From positions 101,900 through 165,899 of the forward strand of contig CAUYUJ010018646.1 in assembly GCA_963575745.1 (NCBI GenBank): 64,000 bases of DNA, written 5' to 3'. A program made the translations under genes and the position numbers. Under the pieces are notes generated by a model. It was given only the letters and a program-made list of their open reading frames with translations, was not told the DNA's origin and searched no databases. The number at the start of each line of letters is the position of its first letter. Positions within the stretch are counted from its first letter, which is position 1. This DNA is from Prorocentrum cordatum. Its lineage: Eukaryota > Sar > Dinophyceae > Prorocentrales > Prorocentraceae. This document shows, piece after piece, positions 29,357-41,000 of this stretch.

Positions 29357-30345
29357 GGCCCCATAGGGAGCTCCACCGAAGGCACCAGTGGCAGGGTTCG
29401 CATGGCGGCCTCGGGCCATTTCGGCACACCCCTCACGAGGATCGTGGCCCCATAGGGAGCTTCACCGAAGGCTCCAGTGGCAGGGTTCGCATGGCGTCCT
29501 CGGGCCATTTCGGCACACCCTTCACAAGGATCGTGGCCCCATAGGGAGCTCCACCGAAGGCTCCAGTGGCAGGGTTCGCATGGCGGCCTCGGGCCATTTC
29601 GGCACACCCCTCACGAGGATCGTGGCCCCATAAGGAGCTCCACCGAAGGTCCCCAGTGGCAGGGTTTGCATGGCGGCCTCGGGCCATTTCGGCACCCCTC
29701 CCGAGGATCGTGGCCCCACAGGGAGCTCCACCGAAGGTCCCAGCGGCAGGATTCGCATGGCGGCCTCGGGCCATTTCGGCACACCCCTCACGAGGATCGT
29801 GGCCCCATGGGGAGCTCCACCGAAGGCCCCCAGTGGCAGGGTTTGCATGGCGGCCTCGGGCCATTTCGGCACACCCCTCACGAGGATCGTGGCCCCATAG
29901 GGAGCTCCACCGAAGGCGCCAGTGGCAGGGTTCGCATGGCGGCCTCGGGCCATTTCGGCACACCCCTCACGAGGATCGTGGCCCCACAGGGAGCTCCACC
30001 GAAGGCGCCAGTGGCAGGGTTTGCATGGCGGCCTCGGGCCATTTCGGCGCACCCCTCACGAGGATCGTGGCCCCATAGAGAGCTCCACCGAAGCCCCCAG
30101 TGGCAGGGTTCGCATGGCGGCCTCGGGCCATTTCGGCACACCCCTCACGAGGATCGTGGCCCCATAGGGAGCTTCACCGAAGGCCTCAGTGGCAGGGTTC
30201 GCATGGCAGCCTCGGGCCGTTTCGGCACACCCCTCACGAGGATCGTGGCCCCACAGGGAGCTCCACTGAAAGCGCCAGTGGCAGGGTTCGCAAGGCGGCC
30301 CCGGGCCATTTCGGCACACCTCTCACGAGGATCGTGGCCCCATAG
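29357..30345. repeat. 89-bp satellite, main block (about 11 units)
   Basis: Units of 88-90 bp, each containing GGATCGTGGCCCCATAGGGA and TGGCAGGGTTCGCATGGCGG, are highly similar to one another. Since 89 is not a multiple of three, each frame cycles through all three readings. The array is nonetheless open for long distances on both strands (for example + 29,477-30,628), because the unit lacks stops in most readings. Confidence 0.92.
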
Positions 30346-30440
30346 TTGTGCTGCTTCAACAACCGCGCCTGGGCGTCGTACTCTGCCTTGTCGACGTGCA
30401 GCGCCACTTCCCCCCTCATGGCTCTCAAAGCCCTCTCCTG
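30346..30440 (-). pseudogene. Partial duplicate of the exon-like segment inside the satellite
   Basis: These 95 bases match 30,716-30,810 with about two differences, then break back into satellite. On the minus strand they read AEYDAQARLLKQHN, the end of the exon-like segment at 30,716-30,905. The duplication unit (exon end plus three to four satellite units) is about 370 bp. Confidence 0.75.
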
Positions 30441-30715
30441 GCCCCATGGGGAGCTCCACCGAAGGTCCCAGCGGCAGGGTTCGCATGGCGGCCTCGGGCC
30501 ATTTCGGCACACCCCTCACGAGGATCGTGGCCCCATGGGGAGCTCCACCGAAGGCACCCAGTGGCAGGGTTTGCATGGCGGCCTCGGGCCATTTCGGCAC
30601 ACCCCTCACGAGGATCGTGGCCCCATAGAGAGCTCCACCGAAGCCCCCAGTGGCAGGGTTCGCATGGCGGCCTCGGGCCAGTGCGGCGCACCCCTCACGA
30701 GGATCGTGGCCCCAT
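30441..30715. repeat. 89-bp satellite, second block (about 3 units)
   Basis: The same family as 29,357-30,345, lying between the truncated and the longer copy of the exon-like segment. Confidence 0.9.
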
Positions 30716-30905
30716 AGTTGTGCTGCTTCAACAACCGCGCCTGGGCGTCGTACTCTGCCTTGTCGACGTGCAACGCCACTTCCTCCCTCATGGCTCTCAA
30801 AGCCCTCTCCTGCTTCTGCTCCTCGGTCAGAGGGACGCCGTCCTTGTCGTCGTCGGTGCCCGCGAAGACGGCCACGAACGTGTTCCTGAGCATGTCGGGC
30901 TCTGG
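30716..30905 (-). CDS. Exon-like segment, unknown product, possible EF-hand-like loop
   Basis: The minus strand reads PDMLRNTFVAVFAGTDDDKD, then GVPLTEEQKQERALRAMREE and KAEYDAQARLLKQHN. DDDKDGVPLTEE has Asp/Asp/Asp/Gly/Glu spacing like a calcium-binding loop, followed by a helical stretch. A CCAG just upstream (in minus sense) could be the 3' splice site. The segment passes directly into the 89-bp satellite. It may be a real exon with the satellite in its intron, or a captured gene fragment. Confidence 0.4.
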
Positions 30906-31315
30906 CGGGAAGCCGTGGCCACATAGGGAGCGCGGGCGAACATGGTATTCACAACTGCGGTATTCACAACTGCATATGGTTGGGCCCTTCGCCAGGCTAA
31001 TGTTATGTTTTGCTCGTTTGCGCTTCCTGCCTTTTCTGGGATATGTCACCGTCCTGTAGCAACCAACGTCATCGTCTACTGGGTACCTATACGGGCGGCG
31101 CTGAGATAGGGGTCGAGGATTGCAGAATGTTGCAGTGAGTTTAACCGTGTCGGTTCTCTGGGGGGGGGTTCTTTTGTTGTTGCTGCAGCTGCTGCTGGTC
31201 CTCGGCCTCTCCTTCCTTAGCAATTACTCCATATGGCTACTACTCTCCTCTCTCCCCTGAAGTTGTCTGGAAGATCTCCCGTCCCCTCTTGCGTGCTGGT
31301 TTAACGCGAGATTGG

Positions 31316-31318
<3 letters not shown>
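30906..31318. other. No gene seen
   Basis: A partial satellite-like stretch (CCACATAGGGAGCGC) adjoins the exon-like segment. The remainder has no recognisable feature. Confidence 0.4.

Positions 31319-31409
<91 letters not shown>
31319..31409. repeat. 91-nt T homopolymer
   Basis: An uninterrupted T run, followed by ATT and AT repeats. On the minus strand it would be a poly(A) run, but no retroposed sequence was recognised beside it. Confidence 0.95.
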
Positions 31410-31411
<2 letters not shown>

Positions 31412-31574
31412 TATTATTATTTATATATATATATACATTTGTTCTGGCGAATCCGATAGTTTTTAGTGTTTCGGAAACAGTGCTATCGTTGCAGCGTGGG
31501 CCTCATTTTCGGATCGGCGCTGTGTTCCCGTCGTTCACAATTGCGCTCTCGACCCAGCGTGGGCAACTTTCGTG

Positions 31575-32120
31575 GATCCCATAGGTTTCGCAGGCCCCAC
31601 AGGTCTGGCAGGTCTTGCAGGCCCCGCATATCCCACAGGACCCACAGGTCGTCCCACAGGTTCCACAGGTACCACAGGCCTGACAGGTTCCACAGGTCCC
31701 GTAGGTCACGCACGTGTCGCATGTCTTGCATGTCCCACAGGTCCCACAGGTCCCACAGGTCCGACAGGTCCCGCGGGCTACAGGTCCCACAGGTGTCGCA
31801 TGCCCACGGCCCCTTGAGTCCCACAGGTCCCGTCGGTGCTACAGGTCCCACAGGTTCCGCAGGTCTCACAAGTCCCACAGTTCCCACAGGTCCCGCAGGT
31901 GTCGCAGATCTCACAGTCCCCACATGCCACAAAGGTGGCACAGGTCCCACAAGTCCCGAAGATCTCACATGTCCCGCAGGTCAACAATTTCAACCTGCCC
32001 CCACAGGTCCCACGTGTCCCACACGCCCCACTAGCTACAAAAATCCCACAGGTTCCACAGGTCCCACAGATCGCACCAGTCACCAGTCCCAGTTCCCACC
32101 TGCCTCACAGGTCCCACATC
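31575..32120. repeat. 9-bp minisatellite (CCCACAGGT)n
   Basis: About 55-60 degenerate CCCACAGGT units. The period is divisible by three, so forward frames read Gly-Pro-Thr, His-Arg-Ser and Pro-Gln-Val tripeptide repeats, and the reverse strand reads Cys-Gly-Thr. Confidence 0.93.
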
Positions 32121-32639
32121 TCACCTTTGCTGCTATTAGGGTGCTTTGCTGGGGCCTTGCTGGTTTACTGGAGTTCCAGGTCGGCTATGGCACGCGTCTG
32201 CGGATAGAGAAAGCATCAGCGCAATGGGAAGGGATGGGGAGGGAGTGATCGGATGTCAGATGTGTCGCGAGCGCACCCGGCTTGCCTTATCCTCCTCTTC
32301 CTCCTTTTCCTCTCTATTCGGGCATGTGGGCTCGCGAACGCTGCCGACATTGGTTACGACAGTATGTATATCCACAACGTGACGGCCCACCTCACTGCCT
32401 CTTCACGTGCCCAAGTGGCCTGGTTGGCAAACGGAAGTGGTCATGCTGACAGGTTTGCTTAGTTTGGTGCTCGTCGTCATCCTGTTGATGGAGCGGTAGT
32501 GGAACGTCTGAGTAGGTCACGACTTGTAAGATTAAGAATGATCGTACGAATACCTGACCAGAAGGAGGAAGGCACGCCTTCGGCATGCCCTCTCTGCGCG
32601 CCCGATATTGCTCCTCATCGCTGTTCACGGGAAGCCTCT
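32121..32639. other. No gene seen
   Basis: Lower-GC unique-looking sequence. No exon could be supported. Confidence 0.4.
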
Positions 32640-33090
32640 TGGGGGCTTGCTGGGGCATTTTGAAGCCGCGTTGGCGGCCCCGGGGGTCATTTTGGGGCGG
32701 AGGAGTCGACATGTCAGCTCTGGTTCCCTCTCTTAGGCACCTACCTCGTGGGGCGCTCTTGGACTGTCATCGTGGGCTTCGTGGGCCGTCTTGGGGCCCT
32801 CTTGAGCGGTCTAGTGGCCCTCTGGGGCCGTCTTGACGATCTCTTGGGGGTCTCCGGGAGGCGTCTTGGGTTGTTTCAGGCCGTCGGAACTTCGAAGGCA
32901 GCAGCGAAACACCAATGTCTTGGCCTCTTCAGTTTTGGGCCTTGTTGAGGCCATCTTGAGCGCTCTTGGAGCGCTGTTGGATCGTTTCTATTTCCTCTTA
33001 GGCCTCTATTAAGGCGCCTTGGGGTTATCTTAGTCTGTCCGTGAGGCCGTCTTGAGGCCTCCTGGAGGCCCCCAGGAGGAGGTGTAAATT
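32640..33090. repeat. CTTGGGGCC-type degenerate repeats
   Basis: The same family as 26,220-26,940 and in the same orientation, for example GGGCCGTCTTGGGGCCCTCT. Confidence 0.7.
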
Positions 33091-33149
33091 TGCCGGCCGA
33101 TCTCTTGGAGGTTGTCTCTGGGCCCGGGCCCCGCCTGTTTACGCAGATG

Positions 33150-34350
33150 TGTGTATTCATAAGTGTGTATGTGTGTGTTTGTGGTGACGAAGAGTAGTTA
33201 TATGTGTAGACAGGTTAGATTGCTTGTTTTTTTTCTCGCTCTCTCTCTCTCTGTCTTTCTCTCGGCAATGAATGCGATAAGCTTCGTTACAGGATATTAT
33301 GTTTGTATATATATATATATATATATATTCATATATACATATATATATGTTTGGATATACACAGATGCTGTTACATGTAATTAGTTAGTTCGTGAGTTCC
33401 GCTGCTTGTGCTTATGTGTGTATGTGTGTATACATGTAGGCATGTATTTCTGCATGTCTCTCTGTATGCCTGCATGCTTGTAGTCATATGCTTATGCGTG
33501 CATGTATGTTTGTATTCATGTACATGCGTACGCATTCATGTATGTTTGTTTGTATGTATGCATGTATGCATGCATATAGATGTGCATATGGGAATGATGG
33601 TTTTGTGTGTATGCCTGCAAGTATGTGTATACGTATGTGCGTATGTATGTATGTATGCATGCATGCATGCATGCATGCATGTCTGCATACATGTATATAT
33701 TTACGTATGGATTGAGGTATGGTTGTATACATGCATGTGTACATGTATGTTTTATGCGTGCGTGTACGGATGAATGTATGTATGCATGTATGTATGTACT
33801 TATGCGTGGATGGTGAAATCATGTATGCATGCATGCATGCATGTATGTATGTATGCATGTATATATGCATGGATACATGCATGTATGCATGCATGCATGC
33901 ATGCATGCATGTATGTATGTATGTATGTATGTAAATATATACGTATGTATGTATGTATGTATGCATGCATGCATGCATGCATGTATGTATGTATGTATGT
34001 ATGCATGTATGTACGTATGCATGCATGCATGTCTGCATGCATGCATGCATGCATGCATGCATGCATGTATGCATGTATGCATGTATGCATGTATGCATGT
34101 ATGCATGTATGCATGTATGCATGTATGCATGTATGTATGTACGTATGTATGTGTTCATGTCTGTATGTATGTATGTATGTGTGTATGTGTGTATGTGTGT
34201 ATGTGCGTATGTATGTATGTGTGTGCGCATGTCTGCATCTATCCACCTATCTATCTATATATATATATATATATATAGCTATATATATATGTATATACGT
34301 ATGCATGTTTATTAGTGTGTGCATATACGCATTCATGTATGTATGTATGC
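33150..34350. repeat. (ATGT)n/(ATGC)n tetranucleotide tract
   Basis: About 1.2 kb of GTATGT and GCATGC units, with short TA-alternating blocks near 33,308 and 34,255. Met/Tyr/Cys/Val-rich frames across it are spurious. Confidence 0.95.
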
Positions 34351-34439
34351 ATGCCGGGCTATCGGGGGGCCAGTGTCTTGGCCAGACGCTCTCGTGGATT
34401 TCCCCCTCCTTCTGCTCACGACATTCTTGACCCCCTGTG

Positions 34440-34990
34440 GGGCCTCCCCCCGCCGCACAAAACAGCTCCTGCGGCCACCAAGAAACGATCAGAGCGGCCT
34501 GACAACAGGGCCGAAGACACCCGAAAATTGTTTCAAGACGGCCCAGGAGGTCCCGAAGACGTCCCAAGAAGCTCCAAGATGCGCCTTGAGAGGGCCCCAG
34601 GAGGCCAACACTGCATGTTCGCATTTTGGGTCTTACCAGCATCCACAACGGCCCAAGAAGCGCAAATATCGCCCCAAGACGGCCCAAGATGCCCCTAGGA
34701 GGGCCCCAGGACGGCCCAGTAGTGCCACAAAACGGTCAAAGAGGCGCCCAAGACAGCCCTACAGGACCCCAAGAGGGATCCAAGAGGGGGAGTTTCAACC
34801 GACATTTCGAGCCCTCCGCTTCCAGTGGGCCCCTTGTCCGCCAGCAGGCCCGCAAGAGGCCCTCCAAGGGCCCCAAAAGAGGCTTCAAAAGGTCCCCAAA
34901 TGCCCCCCCCAAGAGGCCCCAAGAAGCTTTCAAAGACGCTCCACGAGGTGCCCGAGAATCGTGCCACCAGATCCCGAACTACAGGGTATC
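34440..34990. repeat. GGCCCCAAGA-type degenerate repeats (inverted copy of the CTTGGGGCC family)
   Basis: Units such as CGGCCCAAGATGCCCC are the reverse complement of the units at 26.2-26.9 and 32.6-33.1 kb. Confidence 0.7.
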
Positions 34991-35199
34991 CAAGATTCCT
35001 CTGGCCCAAAATTCAGGCACAGTTGTGGTATGGGCCGAAGGCCATTGATAAGCAACCACTTGGCTTGGCGACGAACCCATCCCTATTCAGTCATGTATAG
35101 CCAAGCGCGCGGGTCTCTCTTCGTACACTGCGCGCCGCGGGGCGATGCGGGAAGCGGGCTGCTGCGGAACACGCGTGCACGGGTGAGCTGGACTCCTTT

Positions 35200-35930
35200 T
35201 GATTGGGCACGATCCGCTTGAAGGGTGTACCGAGCAATTCGGATGCCCCCGAGCGAACACGCCCACTGAGGCCGCAGGTGGACCTCCTCCGGGCACGACC
35301 CGTGCGAGGCATGTTCCGAAATGTGTGTGTGGGTGGGGGGGCGCCATGCGAAGTTGCCCATTGGTGCCATAGGTGGAGCTCCTTTTGAGGCATGATTCGC
35401 ATGACGGGTGTGCCGACATAGGCGGGGGGGCGCTGTACCAACCTTGTCTCTGAGCCTTTAGGTTGTGTTCCTTGTGTTCACGATTCGCGTGATGGGGTGT
35501 GCCGCAATGGGTGAGGGGGCGCAATTCGAACCTTGCCTCTAGGGCCATAGGTAGGCGGAGATCCCTGTGGGCCACGATCCGTGCGAGAGGTGTGCCGAAG
35601 TAAGCGGGGGCGGAGGGGCCGCATGCGAACCTTGCTCCTGGGACCGTCCGTGGAACTCTGTGCGGGCCACGATTGATCCGTGTGAGAGGTGTGTGTGTCG
35701 AAGTAAGCCGGGCGACGCTATGAAGCCTACCTCTCATGCAGCATATTTGCTGGGCGCGATCCGCGTGATGGGCGCGCCACTTTGCGAACCTTATTCGGGG
35801 ACGTAGGTGGAGTTCCCTGTGGGGCGCGGTCCCTTTGAGGGGTATGCCGGCATGGGCGGGGGGACGCTTAGCCAAGCACTTATCTGAGGCCGTCGGTGGA
35901 GCTCCCTGAGCGGCACGATCCGTGTGACAC
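35200..35930. repeat. Old, degenerate, inverted array of the 89-bp satellite family
   Basis: Seven to eight diverged units contain GGTGGAGCTCC, CACGATCCGTG, GAGGTGTGCCG and TGCGAACCTTG. These are the reverse complement, in order, of landmarks in the 29.4-30.7 kb satellite. Unit length drifts between about 85 and 105 bases. Confidence 0.75.
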
Positions 35931-35999
35931 TGTATGACCTCTGACGCCGAACACTTTAGACTACAACCAGAACTTGCTAGATCCTAGGCTCGCGCGAAG

Positions 36000-36790
36000 C
36001 GCGCGTGGTTCCAGCATGCATATGTCTGCTTATATGCCCGCGTTGGTGGACAGGTGCGCATGTATGAATGCCCGTACGCATTTCTGTAGGCGTGTATGTA
36101 TGTTTGCATGCCTGGATGCCTTGTACGTGCGTGCGTGCGTACGTCACTATGAATGTACGTCCGTCTGTGCTTGTCTGTCTGTATGTAAGTCGGTATGTAT
36201 ATATGTATGCATGCATGTATGCATGCATGCATGCATGCATGCATGCATGCATGTATCTATGCATGTATATAGATGTATGTATGTATGTATGTATGTATGT
36301 ATGTATGTATGCATGCACATATATGTATGTAGGTATGTATGTGTGTGTATGTGTGTGTATGTATGCATGTATGTATGTATGTATGTATGTATGTATGTAT
36401 GTATGCATGCATGCATGCATGCATGCATGCATGCATGCATGCATGCATGCATGATGTATGTATGTATGTATGTATGTATGTATGTATGTATGTATGTATG
36501 TATGTATGTATGTATGTATGTATGTATGTATGTATGTATGTACGTACGTACGTACGTACGTACGTACATACGTACGTACGTATGTATGTATGTATGTATG
36601 TATGTATGTATGTATGTATGTATGTATGGATGTATGTATGTATGTATGTATGTATGTATGTATGTATTTATGCATTCATACATATGCATGCATGTAGGTA
36701 TATACGTATGCATATACCTATGCATGTATGCATGTATGCATGGGCGTAGGTATGTATGTAAGTCGGTAGGTGCGTAGGTAAGTATGTTCC
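36000..36790. repeat. (ATGT)n/(ATGC)n/(ACGT)n tract
   Basis: A long pure ATGT run with a block of ACGT units at about 36,540-36,585. Open frames on both strands are artefacts of the repeat. Confidence 0.95.
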
Positions 36791-36849
36791 CCATTCAGAG
36801 CTAGTAGGGGTCCTAGCGGACTAGGTGAGGCGCGTCGGGAACTTTCCCT

Positions 36850-36935
36850 GGCCCGCCCGGGTGCCTGGGTGCCCAGGTGCCCAGGTACCCGGGGTGCGTT
36901 GGGAATTTTCCCGGATGCCCGGGTGCCCTGGTGCC
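36850..36935. repeat. GTGCCCAGG-type short repeats
   Basis: Imperfect 8-9-base units (GGTGCCCAGGTGCCCAGG) at the join between the ATGT and CCCTATAG arrays. Confidence 0.6.
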
Positions 36936-37318
36936 TCATAGCCCTGTAGCCCTATAGCTCTATAGCCCTATAGCGCAATGGCCCTATAGCCCTGTAGCCA
37001 CATAGCCCAATAGCCCTATAGCCCGCTAGCCTTATAGCCCTATAGTCCTGCAGCCTTGTAGCCTTATAGCGTTATAGCCCTATAGCACTATAGCCTTATA
37101 GCCCCATAGCCCTATAGCCTATAGCCCCATAGCCTTATAGCCCTATAGCCCTATAGCCCTATAGTCCTATAGCCCAATCGCCCTATAACCCTATAGCCCT
37201 ATAGCCCCATAGTTTTTTAGCCACATTGCCCTACAGCCCTATAGCCCTATAGCCTGAAAGCCCTACAGCTCTATATGCCTATAGCCCCATAACCTTCTTG
37301 CCCAATAGCCCTACAGCC
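36936..37318. repeat. 10-bp minisatellite (AGCCCTATAG)n
   Basis: About 38 degenerate units of AGCCCTATAG with CTGTAG, CCATAG and CTTATAG variants. It resembles, but is not, a telomeric CCCTAAA array. Confidence 0.92.
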
Positions 37319-37339
37319 CTAACAATATTTGGATCGGCG

Positions 37340-37658
37340 TGTTTCCGGTATCATATGTATGTTTGCATGCATGCATGCATGTATGTAGGTATGTAGGCAT
37401 GCATGTTTGCATACGTGCATGCAGCATGCATGTATGTACGACAACATATATATATGTATGTATGTATGCATGCATGCATGCATGCATGCGTGTATGTATG
37501 CATGCATGTATGTATGTATGCATGCATATATGTATGTATGTATGCATGTATGTATGTATGTATGCATGTAGGTAGGTAGGTAGGTAGGTATGAATGTATG
37601 TACGTACGTATGTATGTATGTATGTATGTATGTATGCGTATGTGAATGTGTATATATG

Positions 37659-37694
<36 letters not shown>

Positions 37695-37724
37695 TGCATG
37701 CATGCATGCATGTATGTATGTATG

Positions 37725-37758
<34 letters not shown>

Positions 37759-38110
37759 TGCATGTATGTATGTATGTATGTATGTATGTATGGGTGTGTG
37801 TGTATGTATGTATGCATGTACGTATGTGTGTATGTATGTATGTATGCATGTAGGTAGGTATATAATGGATGGATGGATGGATGGATGGATGGCTGGATGT
37901 ATGTATGTATGCAGGTCGACAGGTAGGTGTGCATGCATGCATGCATGCATGTCTGGCTGTCTGCCTGCCTTTCTGTCTGTCTGTATGTATGTATGTATGT
38001 ATGTATGTGTGTGTGTGTTTGTACCCATGTCTGCGTCTAGTACACATGTATATATGAGTGCAATGTGTACATGATGCTCGTATGTATGCTGGTATGTATG
38101 CACCTGTCGC
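37340..38110. repeat. (ATGT)n/(ATGC)n tract with a (GGAT)n block
   Basis: A third ATGT/ATGC tract, including GGATGGAT at 37,866-37,900 and GTAGGTAG at 37,568-37,590. Confidence 0.95.
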
Positions 38111-39139
38111 TATCGCCGTCACTCGAGTCGGTGGCTCTGACCAGAGGGTGGCGGTGACTGTGGCAGTGCCGAACCACGCCTTGAGTCCAGCAAGGCATGA
38201 TGGTGCACACCCGACTTGTCGTATCGTTCAAAGGTGTGCTGTTGACCGAACCTTCTTTTTGGGCCATCGTTAGCCGCGCTGGAGTTCCGCGCAAAGTACG
38301 CGTGCACGTATATACGTGAGTATCTCTTGGGTGGCAGGGGAAGATGGGAAGATGGACGATGGAGCGGGCAGGGGGACGAACATGGAGGGACATAGGGGAG
38401 GAGAGAGAAGGGTGATGGATGCGGAGAAGGCGGATGTGGCGTAATGAAGAGGATGAGGCGCAAATGAAGGGAGGGAGGGTGAGACGGGTATAGTGGGGGG
38501 GGGAGGATCCCAGTGCTCGAAACGCCCTGGCTATTCTGCATATCGAGACGTTTGTGTGGCCAGCGGGCAGAACTTACCCCCAGAGCTGCAGGAGGGTGAG
38601 TCCGACGGGCGCAGAAGCAGGAGAAAGAGTAGGGCGGGAGGAGGGGAGCAGGAGGGGATGATGAGTGGGGCGAGGAGGAGGAGGAGGAGGCCCAGGAGGA
38701 GGAGGAGGAGGACCAGTAGTTGGAGCAGGAGGGGGAGGAGGAGGAGGAGGAGCAGGCGGAGGAGGAGGAGGACCAGTGTACACCCAAGGGTCATCAACGA
38801 TGTTGTAATAAACCCTCCCTCCAAGCTCCCCCTTCATAGGCCCCTACAACGATTCATTTCCACTGAGGGAACTGCCCCGTTGAGAGAGAACCGCTTGGAG
38901 ACCCTAAAGCATGCCAACACAGTGTTCTCGGGATTTCAACGCCACTCAACAACCTGACTATTGCGGATTGACGATCCCGAATCGTGCCAGAACGGCATTC
39001 CGGGGACGTCACCACCGCGAACCAACGTAACTGTTGCACCCTCATAATCCTGAACCCTTCCAACACACCATTCCTGGTACATTGATCATGGAAATCGGTG
39101 AAACTCTTGCACATAAAAAACAAGCCCGAAACAACGACT
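38111..39139. other. No gene seen; (GGA)n tract at 38,655-38,780
   Basis: A purine-rich stretch from 38,330, then GGA triplets. A proline-rich reverse frame over the GGA block is repeat-driven. Confidence 0.5.
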
Positions 39140-39375
39140 GTGCGCGGCGCTGAAACGAGAGCCACATATTGAAACGGAACCAACATCAATATTCGAACCT
39201 CCCGCACTGTTTTATAACGAGCGTGCGCGGCGCTAAGGCGAGAACCACATTTTGAAGACCATCCGCCCGCAATCCGTGCAACTTTTGCAAAGTTGAAAAA
39301 CGAATGTGCGCGGCGCTAATGCGAGAACCACATTCTGACAACCACCCGCTCTTCATCTGTGAAACTGTTACCGAT
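39140..39375. repeat. About 83-bp degenerate tandem repeat, three copies
   Basis: TGTGCGCGGCGCTAATGCGA followed by GAACCACAT recurs with changes at about 39,140, 39,221 and 39,306. The reverse complement of this unit forms the array at 50.46-50.94 kb. Confidence 0.8.
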
Positions 39376-39439
39376 TAAGCTAGCCTGGTCCGCCATCAAA
39401 TTTGGCCTCGGGGTGCGACAAGGAGAACTTATCCACAAA

Positions 39440-39600
39440 TAGAAGGAATGGAGGAGCAGGAGGAGACGGGAGGGCGGGAGGGAGGGAGGGAGGGAGGAAG
39501 GGAGGGAGGGAGGGAGGGAGGGAGGGGGGAGGAGGAGGAGGAGGAGGTGGTGGATGAGGAGGAGGAGAATGAGGAGGAGGAGAAGACGGAGGAGGATGAG
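39440..39600. repeat. (GGGA)n then (GGA)n microsatellite
   Basis: GGGA tetranucleotides at about 39,468-39,530 pass into GGA triplets. Confidence 0.9.
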
Positions 39601-39894
39601 GAAACCAGATACAAGAGCGCGCCGAGTTGGGTGGGAGGAGGAGGAGGAACACGGATAATAAGGCGAGCTGCGTAAAAACGAACACTAACATTGAAACGTA
39701 CGAACTTTCAATAAAAATTTTAATCGTAGTGCTAGCAAGACGAACGCTAGCACGAATAAGATACTAATGCTCAGGCTAATACTGTGAATGAGGAAGATCA
39801 CACAACAATCGTACGAGTAAGCCGAATCATACGAACAACACAACTAACACTGCGACTACTACGGCTATTTAGTTTTGGTATTAATACGGCGAAT

Positions 39895-40073
39895 GCGAAC
39901 ACTACCACTACCACTACCACCACTACTACTACTACTGCTGCTGCTGCTGCTACTACTATTACTACTACTACTACTACTGCTGCTGCTGCTACTACTACTA
40001 CGACTACTACTACTACTCCTACTACTACTACTGCTGCTGCTGCTACTACTGCTACTACTACTACTACTACTGT

Positions 40074-40134
<61 letters not shown>

Positions 40135-40146
40135 ACGACGGCTACG

Positions 40147-40194
<48 letters not shown>

Positions 40195-40196
40195 GA

Positions 40197-40270
<74 letters not shown>
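39895..40270. repeat. (ACT)n microsatellite
   Basis: About 375 bases of ACT triplets with GCT and ACG blocks. Forward frames read poly-Thr or poly-Leu and the reverse reads poly-Ser. Confidence 0.97.
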
Positions 40271-40272
<2 letters not shown>

Positions 40273-40404
40273 CGTACGATGATGAATATTGATAATACTA
40301 TTGAGAATGGGAAGCATACTGGCAATATTACTCGTACCAGAGAGAATGCTCATACCTAGTGCTAAGTATACTCGCCATACTGCGAACATGGGTATCAAAC
40401 GAAT

Positions 40405-41000
40405 CAGAGGAGGAGGAGGAGGAGGAGGAGGAGGAGGAGGAGGAGGAGGGAGGAGGAGGAGGAGGAGGAGGAGGAGGAGGAGGAGGAGGAGGAGGAGGAG
40501 GAGGAGGAGGAGGAGGAGGAGGAGGAGGAGGAGGAGGAGGAGGAGGAGGAGGAGGAGGAGGAGGAGGAGGAGGAGGAGGAGGAGGAGGAGGAAGAAGAAG
40601 AATAAGAAGAACAAGAAGAAAAAGAAGAAGAGGAGGAGGAGGAGGAGGAGGAGGGGCGGGCGGCGGCGGCCGGCGGGCGGAGGCGGCAGAGGCGGAGGCG
40701 GAGGCGGAGGCGGCAGAGGCGGCCGAGGCGGCGGCGCGGCGGCGGCGGCGGCGGCGGAGGAGGAGGAGGAGGAGGAGGAGGAGGAGAGGGAGGCGGAGGA
40801 GGAGGAGGAGGAGGAGGAGAGGAGGAGGAGGAGGAGGAGGAGGGGGAGGAGGGAGGAGGGGAGGAGGGAGGAGGGAGGAGGAGGGAGGGAGGAGGGAGGA
40901 GGGAGGAGGGAGGAGGGAGGGGGAGGGAGGAGGAGGAGGACGAGGAGGAGGAGGAGGAGGAGGAGGAGGAGGAGGAGGAGGAGGAGGAGGAGCCTGCGCC
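40405..41000. repeat. (GGA)n microsatellite with GAA, GGC and GCG blocks
   Basis: About 600 bases of GGA triplets. The large frames on both strands through it are repeat-driven. Confidence 0.97.

Noticed and set aside
29477-30628. A 383-codon plus-strand frame across the satellite
   Set aside because: It arises because the 89-bp unit lacks stops. The same DNA is open in other frames and on the other strand.
36936-37318. Telomere remnant
   Set aside because: The unit is AGCCCTATAG with a 10-bp period, not the CCCTAAA expected for dinoflagellate telomeres. I keep it only as a minisatellite.
33484-38122. Met/Tyr/Cys/Val- and His/Thr/Tyr/Ile-rich frames
   Set aside because: They are ATGT/ATGC and CATA repeat translations with no domain or splice support.
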